A DNA stretch of 64,000 nucleotides, taken from Cryptomeria japonica (Eukaryota > Streptophyta > Pinopsida > Cupressales > Cupressaceae). Numbering within the stretch: the first letter of the stretch is position 1; every line of letters begins with the position of its first letter. The notes under the pieces are model-generated. The model did not search any database. It worked only from the letters and a program-made list of their open reading frames with translations, and was not told where the DNA came from. Both the position numbers and the translations under genes were made by a program. The stretch lies in contig NC_081405.1 of NCBI RefSeq assembly GCF_030272615.1, forward strand, positions 26,984,272-27,048,271, given 5' to 3'. Of the stretch, positions 56,201 to 64,000 are shown in pieces.

Positions 56201-57648
56201 TGGCGAGCTAATTAGAAGGCTCAACTACTTCGAACCTGTTCATGTGCATCTCTGCCCCAGCTTAAAAAATCTAAACCTCCATGGCAGTTAGTTCGAGTAC
56301 AAAAAAGACCACCTAACAGAATTAATCAGGGATGGGGTTCCAATTTCCAGGTTGAGTCCTCACATCTACTACAATTAATGAACCATGAAGACTTGCATGT
56401 GAGGTAGATTTGGAACCATTTTGATAGCATTTTTTGTAAAAAATGTAGCAAATGATATTTTGACAGGTGTCACTTACGACCTGAAGCTTGTTTTGCTCCC
56501 TTGTGTTTATAAAAGGGAATTTAGGGTCATAGTGACAGGATTCTGGAAATTTTCAAGTAGTATGTAATAGGCCAAGAGAAATAGAAATAGAGTGAACATT
56601 TCCTTACTACAAATGTCTTTCGTAATGTATACTGATATTTTTGAAGATCAATGAAAGATTATCATTTTCCAAACTGTCTTATATTTTGTGTCCACATATT
56701 GTATGAATTTTTATGTCAATGACATATGGATTTGTCTTCCTCAAGTAGGAATGTGTGATCTAAATGTGGGTCTCTTTTAACGAAAGATTTAAAGTCTAAT
56801 TTTAAGATTACTGCAATATGTGTTTGATTTAAAGTATCGGTCATTCTATTTTGATTTTCAGAACAAATTGTGCAAGTGATGAAATGTTCAGAGTGCTAAT
56901 TGAATGGTTCCATGACAAATATTGACATTCTGTAGGTTGGACTCTATTTACCCTAGGCAGGCACTGATCAGTTTACATTTTCATGATCATTCTTATTTGA
57001 CCTTTTATATTCCTTGTTTATCTTTTTCATTCTTATTTCACCTTTTATATTTCTGTAATAGTAGTTGTTAGTTTAAAAAAAAAGTCTCAATACAAGCATA
57101 TAAGATATAAACTAAGGTTGTATCCATAACTGAAAGTTTATTCTTCTTTCCTTGGTATATTTTCATTGAGACATCTTCTTAATATAACAATGCTATCCCA
57201 TGAGTAGTTTTAGTATCTTGAAGCATTGTTTAGGTCTGCCTGCCTTGGTCTTGCAGAGCCAAAAGTTTAGGAGATTGCAACCTAGCAGTTGAATCTCGTT
57301 CATTGGATAAATCCAGCCTTGAACTTATTGATAGGAACGTGGCTAAGTCTTTAGGGTTTAAGGATCTGTTGATTTGTGAACCAACACATCTCATGTCACC
57401 TCCAATGTATATATCTCAACACTTAGCCATTTTTCCATAATGACTCTCTATGTATTGGACTATTGTTATTGTATTGAATTTTTTAGTAAGCCAAAATTGA
57501 AACCAAACCAAGGACATGGGAAAGTTTACCATGACATGGAGTCTAACATAGTTTAATTTCATTGAAATTTATGTTTGTTTGATTTCTTTTGGCTAACCTG
57601 AGTGTTTGCATGTATTTGTGTTTTGGTGCAGGAGCACCTGGATCATAT
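56201..57648. other. No gene recognised
   Basis: AT-rich. The segment 57235-57395 (GCCTTGGTCTTGCAGAGCC ... GAACCAACA) is similar to 52403-52543, the right end of the insert in the LINE, so both may be ends of the same LTR-like family. Confidence 0.5.
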
Positions 57649-59147
57649 TGATGTCTTATGAAGGCTTTTGTCTTGATTTCTTGTTTTGGTGTTGTGTCAA
57701 GTTCTAATAAGGTCCTAAGTACCATTTCTTGTCACTTCAATCCATTTGTATTCATTTCAAATCAATTTGTAAGGCCTTTGATGCCATTTGAGTCATATAA
57801 ACCTATAAGGTCTTGATTGGGTCAACGTTAGTCAAACCACTCCAAGTGTGTTCAAAATGAGTGGAAATGATTTAATTGGTGTCATATGATCTATTTTGAC
57901 ATGTCTTAGGGGCAGGTGTGAGGTTTTGAGTCAATTTGTATAGAAGAGCAAAAAAATTGTAAAAGTTGCTAAAGTTGCTTGTCAACTTTTACAACTTTCT
58001 AATGCAAAATTGAGTTCCAACGGTTGCCCATTCAAAATTGGTTGGGAACCATTGGAAAAGGTCTGATTGGGTTTAAATAGCCTCTCCAAAGTCAAGGCAT
58101 GGTTGATTTTGTAAGTTTGGAAGAGTTTCAATAAGATTTATCTCTGTTTTCCTACAGTTTTCTAATAAATTTCTGCCATAACATTCATATCTCTCTTGTA
58201 CGGTCCAATCAGGATGTGAGATCGAGTTCATCTGAAATATCTATGAATCACCTTTCATTTGACACCAATTTTGTAGGTTTTCATTAATATTTGAGTGATT
58301 GGTGAGCATTTTTCCAAAATTTGCTCTGAAACTCTAGTTTCAAGGGTTTGGATAGATATATGTAGATATCTTGCCATTCCACTAAGATTAGAACTCCAAA
58401 TCTAGTGGAATAGTAGATGCAGGTACTATCCAAATTGCTTTTCTTTCATTTTTCCAGGGATTGAGTTTTGGGGCATGTTTGAAGCATTGAATGCCTAACA
58501 TCTCCATGTGTTAGGCTAAGGAAGCATATGTGAGGTGAAGGATTTGGCGTATGGTGACAAAACAATACAAAGTGGTGTAAAGCTTGTGAAATCCTTCTAT
58601 TTGGGAAATTTACCATTCCATTGGGAGTGGTGTAGTGTGTGTATGAGTTGTTTCTAGGGCACTTGGTTTTTAAAAGAGACCTAATTGTGATCCCTAAAAC
58701 CTGCAATAGTCTGAATTTGACCCTAATGTCCCAAAGTAACCTATAGGGTTTTTTACATATGTTGTGTAACTCTAAAAATAGTATCTTAAAATTCTTTTGG
58801 TTTGTGCCCATGGTAAAGGGTTGGGAAGTTAAGGCCAAAAAACCAGTCAGGAAGACCTAATAGGTCTAGTAGCCTTGTATGAAGGAAGTACCCTTGTTGG
58901 TGGTTTCCAATCAATGCTAAGTATTTGGATATGGTGTTTTGATGTTATTTGATGCTCAAAATTCTCTAAATACATTGAGTTCCTTGAGTGTGTTGGTGGA
59001 TCCCCATATTGACCCTTGTGGCATAACTATCATGTCCCATGATGCATAAGAATGTTGGTCATGAAAGCCTATTGCAAGTTTGAATTACTTGTCCATGTTG
59101 AAATGTGTTTGTCTGACCTTCTATCCACCCTTGACTCCTCTACATCA
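57649..59147 (+). repeat. LTR of a Ty3/gypsy element (tentative start)
   Basis: The end is placed at TCTACATCA (59147), three bases before the primer-binding site at 59151. The start at TGATGTCTTATGAAGG gives a 6-bp inverted end pair (TGATGT/ACATCA) and a length of about 1.5 kb. It includes a TATA-like GGTTTAAATAGCC (58073). Only one LTR of this element is in the window, so the start is not verified. Confidence 0.5.
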
Positions 59148-59150
59148 TAG

Positions 59151-59162
59151 TGGTATCAGAGC
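59151..59162 (+). other. Primer-binding site, initiator tRNA-Met
   Basis: TGGTATCAGAGC, about 70 bp before the gag start codon. Confidence 0.88.
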
Positions 59163-59230
59163 TACGTTTTGATTTCTAAGGGGAAAGAGATTGGTGTGTG
59201 AAGAAGAGTAGGTGATTTTGTGAGAACAAA

Positions 59231-60491
59231 ATGCCTCCAAAAGGTGGGTCTATAGTGGCTAGGGAATTGGAAGCCCTAAGAGAAAAGTTGGAAGAATTAA
59301 AGGCCAAAGAGAGAAGGAATAGGGAAAGTGAAGAAGAGAGTGATTCTGAAGAAGAGGAAGAGGGTGAAGAGGGTAACCCTTGTGTAAGACCCTAAGAAGA
59401 GGAGATAGCCCCTGAAGAGAGAAGGCTTTTGAAAGCTTTGAAGTCAGTAAGAGGAGAGACTTCTGATGTAAAAATAGACCTTCCCATGTATGGAGGAAAG
59501 ATGGATGCTGAAGAATTGATAGAATGGGTGGATGCTCTAAACAACTACTTTGAGTACAAAGAGATAGCAAAGGACAAGAAGGTCAAGTTTGCCAAGACCC
59601 AGTTGAAGGGATCTGTCTTGACATGGTGGAACTATACCCAAGGAGAAAGGGTCAAGCAAAACAAGTCCATGATCAATTCATGGGACAAAATGGTAAGAAA
59701 ATTGAAGAGTCAATTCTTACATGCCAATTATGAGGTCCAAGTGTTCAAGAAGATGCAAAACTTGAAGCAAAAAGACATGGATGTGGCTGCCTACACTGAG
59801 GAGTTTCATAAAATCAGTCTAAGGTCCAGGCGTGTAGAAAATGAGAGGGAGAAGGTAGCTAGATACTTAAATGGTTTGAAGTTTAGCATTGAAGATGGAA
59901 TCAACCTCTTGACCCCACAAATAGTGGATGAGTGATTCCAAGTGGCCCTAAGGGTAGAAGAGAAGTTTAGGAGAAAGCATGAGCAACAAGGTAGGGGAAG
60001 ATGAAGAAATTTCAGAGGTAGGGGCAATTTTGGAGAAAGAGGACAATCCCAAAGGAAATGAGGTGAATCTAGTGGTCATAATGAGCAAGGTGGGGAGTCA
60101 AACAATAGGGGAGGCTTCAAAGGAAGGAGGCCCAATGGTAGAGGAAGGTCTAATGGACCAAGAAGGGGTTCCAACACCTTTTCTGGTAGGTGTTATAATT
60201 ATAAATAGTTTGGACACTCAACCTTCAAGTGTCCTAAGAAATAAGCATTGAGCTCCCATGGTGGCAAGAGGAGGCATCAATTGGTACAAGAGGAAGATTG
60301 CCAAAGTGTGAACTCACCTTCTAGGCCCGTTGATCCTGAAAGTGGAGAAATTTTGATGATGAGAAGGACACTTCTCAAGGTATGAAGCACTAAGGAGACA
60401 CCTCAAAGGAAGTCCTTGTTCAAGACCTCATGCAAATCACAAGGGAAGGTATGCAAGGTGATTGTATATTTAGGCTCCACTGATAACCTAG
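59231..60491 (+). pseudogene. Ty3/gypsy gag and start of protease
   Basis: A single frame from MPPKGGSIVARELEALREKL. An acidic Glu/Ser stretch follows (about residues 35-52), then capsid motifs LPMYGGKMDAEELIEWVDAL, KVKFAKTQLKGSVLTWWNY and LKQKDMDVAAYTEEFHKISL. An Arg/Gly-rich linker leads to a zinc knuckle, CYNY-stop-FGHSTFKCPK (about 60188-60240). The protease begins KVCKVIVYLGSTDNLV (family IVDSGSTDN-V; D and S of the triad lost) and is cut at 60491 by the next element. At least seven in-frame stops occur but no frameshift, and most sit where CAA, CAG or CGA is expected. Confidence 0.9.
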
Positions 60492-60517
60492 TGTAGACAC
60501 CTAAAATTGTCATGTCT

Positions 60518-60751
60518 AATTAAATAAATATCTTTATTTATTTAATTATTTTAGCCTAAATCTTCTATTAATTGAATAAATCTTTATTTATTTAATCAAT
60601 TCATTTATCCTCTTCTAGCCTTATTTCTCATTTAAATAAATACATTTATTTATTTAAATTATCCTTTTCCTAAATTAAATAAATATCTTATTTATTTAAT
60701 TGATCCCACTTCTTCTATAAATTAAATAATTATTTATTTATTTAAATAATT
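60518..60751. repeat. Array of five AT-rich palindromes in the U3
   Basis: Palindromes of about 29-33 bp start at 60518, 60570, 60630, 60673 and 60719, each of the form AATTAAATAAAT-x-TTTATTTATTTAATT. They are separated by C/T-rich spacers containing TTCTA or TCTAGCC. Spacing is 43-60 bp. They lie about 165 bp upstream of the TATA box. Confidence 0.85.
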
Positions 60752-60913
60752 CATTAACCTTTTCTACCCATGACACATGTCATTCATCTCTTAAGTCCTA
60801 CACTACCTACCCTCTCATTATTTTATTATTTTCTTTACCTACCCTCTAATCATAGCCAACCATTTATCTTTTACACCGCTCAATCTTATCCCTCCATTTC
60901 TTATAGTGTCTTC

Positions 60914-60920
60914 TATATAA
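60914..60920 (+). promoter_or_regulatory. TATA box of the large gypsy LTR
   Basis: TTCTATATAAGGAGATGC is a good plant TATA context and the only one in the LTR downstream of the palindrome array. Confidence 0.6.
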
Positions 60921-61306
60921 GGAGATGCTTCCTTCATTTATCAACCCTATGCACCCCTAATCTAATCAATCTAAACAATCTGATCAATTGACTACCCGAC
61001 TACGCTTTCAAACTTTCATATGCGATCAAGCCTACTTGCAACCACATTTCCGTTCTTTGTTGAGCTCTTGTGCACATATAAAATCTGAGAGCAAATATAT
61101 CAAACAAGATCTATGGAGATAGGAAGAATGGAGATCCAAACCCTATTGGACATGTGATGGTATAATCTTTGTGATTTCATTTGATTTGCATTGTCTTAGG
61201 TAATCTTCATATGTTATGGTGGATCTTTGTTGTTGTTAGGCTAGGGTTTTGTGGTTGAATTCATTTAGTCTTTCAATATTGTTGTTATCTATTTTCATCA
61301 TAAACA

Positions 61307-61332
61307 TTTTTGCACGCCCCGTGGGACATGGG
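61307..61332 (+). other. Probable primer-binding region
   Basis: TTTTTGCACGCCCCGTGGGA directly follows the LTR. It resembles the GCACGCCC-GTGGGAC sequence found after LTRs of Tat- and Athila-type elements. I cannot assign the tRNA with certainty. Confidence 0.5.
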
Positions 61333-61463
61333 ATTTTGTTACATCTATGTTTTTTGCAGGTTTTTCTAACCCTATATTGTTGTTTTGTAAAACAATTTGG
61401 AGAATAACCTTGTGTAGCTAGGGTTTTGGACACAAAATCAAGATCTTGGAGAGATTCGATCAT

Positions 61464-62345
61464 ATCTCACAAACGGCTTGGAAATTTTGCACCAAATTGT
61501 TTTTGCAGGTTGAAGACAGTATCAAGAGCTCTCAAAGAAAAATTCAGATCTATTGGAGCATATTTTAATTTTCTATGAATTTTTTATGAATTTTCATAAA
61601 AAAATGATTTTGAGAGCAAATGAGCGAATTTTCGGATTTTCTTACATTTTTGGAAATCTCTCATAACTATACACAGGATCCGTTCTTTGTGATTTTAAGT
61701 TTGATGCAAAATATTTCCTAAAAAATCGGATCTTTAAAAATTTGGATCTTTAAAAATTAGGTTTTTTCATTGTTTTGATTAGATCTCACAAACGGCTTTG
61801 AATTTTGGCATCAAATTTTTGTTGCAGGTCAAGAACATTATCAGAGATTTGCAGTAACAAAATAAGAGTTTTTGGAGCATATTTGAAATTTCTATGAATT
61901 TTTTGTGTATTTTCATGAAAAATTAATTTTGAGAGCAAATTAGCGATTTTTTCGGATTTTCTTATTTTTTGGAAAGTTCTCTAATTTATACACAAACTTT
62001 GTTTTTTGTTATTTTAAATTTAATGCAAAATCATTCCTCAAAAATTGGATCTTTGAAAATTAGGGTTTTACATTATTTTGCTCATATCTCACAAACTGCT
62101 TGGATTTGTTGCAGGAATTTTTTATGCGTTTGGAAGACCATTAGGACCGTCCAGTAAAAATTTCAGATTTGTTGGATCAATTTTGCATTTTATATGATTT
62201 TTTTATGATTTTTCATAAAAAATTAATTTTTGGAGCAAATTAGCAATTTTTTTGGATTTTCTTACATTTCTGAAAATTTCTTGAAATTTTACTGGTGGTC
62301 TTTTTTTATGATAAATTAGATCTTTGTATTGGTAAAAATAAATGC
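61464..62345 (+). repeat. Three tandem repeats of about 315 bp in the leader
   Basis: The phrase ATCTCACAAACGGCTT recurs at 61464, 61783 and 62096 (steps 319 and 313 bp). Each copy continues through TTTGTTGCAGGT or a variant, GGAGCATATTT, CTATGAATTTTTTATG, TTTTCATAAAAAATT and GAGCAAATTAGCGA. They are diverged, so this is an old duplication of leader sequence. Confidence 0.85.
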
Positions 62346-62559
62346 ATTTTGAAGGATCTAAAATTTACCTAAGTCGTGTGCTTGCATGAGGGGTATTATA
62401 GCAAAACTACTAACAAATATTTGTTGCAGAATTTTGGCTAGGGTTTTTGATCTTTATTGTGTGCCTTGTTTTCATAGATTATCAAACACTTCAATTGGTG
62501 CACTAAAATTGAACTAGTGTCTTTTGTGTCTTGAGCAATAAGCTCTTTTTGTTTCACCT

Positions 62560-63120
62560 TTAGAGGGCCTGTCTCCCCGTGTGGTCATTAGGACTACTAA
62601 TGAGGAGATAATGACCCAAGTGGTAGCGAGGAAAACCCACCTCTTCCGAACCACTATAAACAACTGTATCCATGGTGAAAACTATGGATAACGTGTGCTG
62701 ATTAATTCATACCGACACTATGTCTCCCCATAAACCCATTTGATCAAATTTATTTGATCAGTTGTAGGGTGTAACCCCTACCGGCTGGGAGCCTTCTGTA
62801 TTTATAGAGCTGAAAGTGCCACAGGTATGGCCACATGAGTAGATGCCCTTACTAGCACCTTTTTGTTTTAGATGCCAAAATCCTTCTTGGTGTTTGGTCA
62901 AGAGGTCGGACCTCTGGAGCGACCCACACACATACGGTTCTGAGTAGAGATACAAAGTTCACCACGAGGAGTTTTCATGGGGACTAATTCTTGGCTACCC
63001 CAAGAAATGAGTGCCGAGGGTGGAGCCAGTGGGGTCACGCATCTAAGTATCTGCTCTGAATAGCGTAGCCTCAGGGGAAACCCCATGTGGGATCAACAAC
63101 TATTGTCTTGGCCAACCATA
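62560..63120 (+). other. GC-richer leader segment
   Basis: A sharp change of composition inside the AT-rich leader. It has small palindromes (TGATCAAATTTATTTGATCA near 62741-62761, ATCCATGGTGAAAACTATGGAT near 62669-62690) and no convincing ORF. It may be a structured packaging or translation signal of the element; this is speculation. Confidence 0.4.
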
Positions 63121-63841
63121 AGAATTGTGCTTGTCTTATTTTGAACAATCAAACATTCAAGATCAAACATCAAAACATTGTGTCTTTTGTGTCTTCAAGT
63201 GTATGCAAAATATTTTTATATCAAACAACACACTTTCTTTGAGTCATTTTGAGTCTAAACACTTGCAAACATTGAGTGCTCATCAACATTGTGTCCTCTT
63301 GTCACAAAAAATAGACAAACAAATTCAGATTTGGTCACAATAAACAACTTCACAAATTGGAAAACTTTTACAGTCCAGCAAACAAGAACAGTCAGTTTCA
63401 AACTTATTGAGCTTCCTAGGTTATCTCTCTAGGTTTTCATCTAGCATTCAACCTATCTTTGGGTCTCACAAATTCCATCATTGCTTTACACCTTGCATTA
63501 CATTCACATTTGTCTAAACTTGAGTCAAAAGGTCACTTGCTTGTCCTCATCATACTTTGTCAGCACATTACATACAACAACATTTTGGTAAGTGGTCCCT
63601 CATCAAGGTCTATCACCTTTGGGTCTCATTTGGTCTTACTTAGAGTCAAGGTCAACTTACCTCATCAAGAGAAACTATCATCTCTTTGGAAGTCACACCT
63701 ACTCTACTACATACATACTTGGTCTTACACTTTGGACATTGCAAGTACACCTTAGATTCATTTAAATTCCATCCAACTCTTAGTCTTCCATACTCTTTCC
63801 ATTTTCATCTAGTCTCTCACATCTTGGTCAATACCTAGTTC

Positions 63842-64000
63842 ATGGTTGAAACCCGTTCCCAAAAATCTAGGAGAGAAACTAAAGAGGCTCAAGAGTCCGC
63901 AAACATGAGTTCCTATGAGTATGACAATGATGTCTTTTTCAATTTTGATCATACTACATTACCTGACATAGATGCCTACAGAAACATTCCAAATGTTGAG
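63842..64000 (+). CDS. gag start of the large gypsy element (partial)
   Basis: 53 codons open to the window edge, from MVETRSQKSRRETKEAQE through YEYDNDVFFNFDHTTLPDID. The hydrophilic METRSQ-type start followed by an acidic stretch is common in gypsy gag proteins. The long leader before it fits a Tat/Athila-type element. No capsid motif is reached inside the window. Confidence 0.6.
   Translation, partial: MVETRSQKSRRETKEAQESANMSSYEYDNDVFFNFDHTTLPDIDAYRNIPNVE

Larger units (their letters stand above)
60492..61306 (+). repeat. 5' LTR of the large gypsy element
   Basis: It starts TGTAGACACCTAAAATTGTC and ends CATCATAAACA. It carries five AT-rich palindromes (60518-60751) and a TATA box TCTATATAAGGAG (60914-60920). 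The end is inferred from the primer-site-like sequence that follows. Confidence 0.75.
60492..64000 (+). mobile_element. Large Ty3/gypsy element, 5' part (runs off window)
   Basis: Its LTR (60492-61306) starts inside the protease of the previous gypsy element, after CCTAG, a candidate target-site copy. A primer-binding region, about 2.5 kb of leader with tandem repeats, and a gag start at 63842 follow in the order expected of Tat/Athila-type elements. The remainder lies beyond the right edge. Confidence 0.8.

Noticed and set aside
58446-58838. 130-codon minus-strand ORF
   Set aside because: Lies inside the proposed gypsy LTR, antisense to the element, with no recognisable motif.

Overview
The window is repeat-rich plant nuclear DNA, most likely from a gymnosperm or another plant with a very large genome. 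I infer this from wall-to-wall decayed Ty3/gypsy, Ty1/copia and LINE copies, LTRs of several kilobases, several initiator-tRNA-Met primer-binding sites, plant-type protein domains (DSGAS proteases, copia YVDD reverse transcriptase, Tat-type extra RNase H) and AT-rich intergenic sequence. I could not place the species. I see no intact host gene, no rRNA or tRNA gene and no CRISPR array. Almost every coding signal belongs to a broken transposable element.

Layout. 1-6510: two head-to-tail minus-strand units of about 3.2-3.35 kb that look like giant LTRs. Each carries an array of stem-loop motifs spaced about 167 bp. 6511-13400: a decayed minus-strand Ty3/gypsy element. Its reverse transcriptase is split by a non-autonomous LTR element (8264-10940, target duplication GACAC), and its protease region is split by an LTR-like block (11575-12301). 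13935-14450: antisense 3' end of a LINE. 15805 to about 19294: a third giant LTR, plus strand. 20960-23640: truncated minus-strand copia. 24062-28000: plus-strand Tat-like gypsy with the unusual domain order protease - archaeal-type RNase H - RT - RNase H - integrase, followed by a decayed extra ORF region to 32155. 32396-37683: a fairly young plus-strand copia with a 3'-truncated second LTR, preceded by a local 249-bp tandem duplication that includes the LTR start. 37854-38648: a 795-bp terminal-inverted-repeat element with an 8-bp target duplication.

38657-44900 has no convincing gene but holds a 721-bp foldback structure (41421-42141), a 76-bp tandem duplication and LTR remnants. 44936-53860: antisense LINE tail, then a plus-strand LINE whose RT is split by about 4.6 kb of inserted sequence (47949-52543). 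54700-56200: a decayed coiled-coil-like ORF region. 57649-60491: LTR, leader, gag and protease start of a gypsy element, cut by a second gypsy element whose LTR (60492-61306), long leader and gag start run off the right edge.

The most unusual signals are arrays of self-complementary motifs in the U3 part of at least three unrelated LTR families, the early position of the extra RNase H domain in the Tat-like element, and the long foldback. Coordinates of decayed domains are approximate, because the frames are broken and the boundaries were set by eye.
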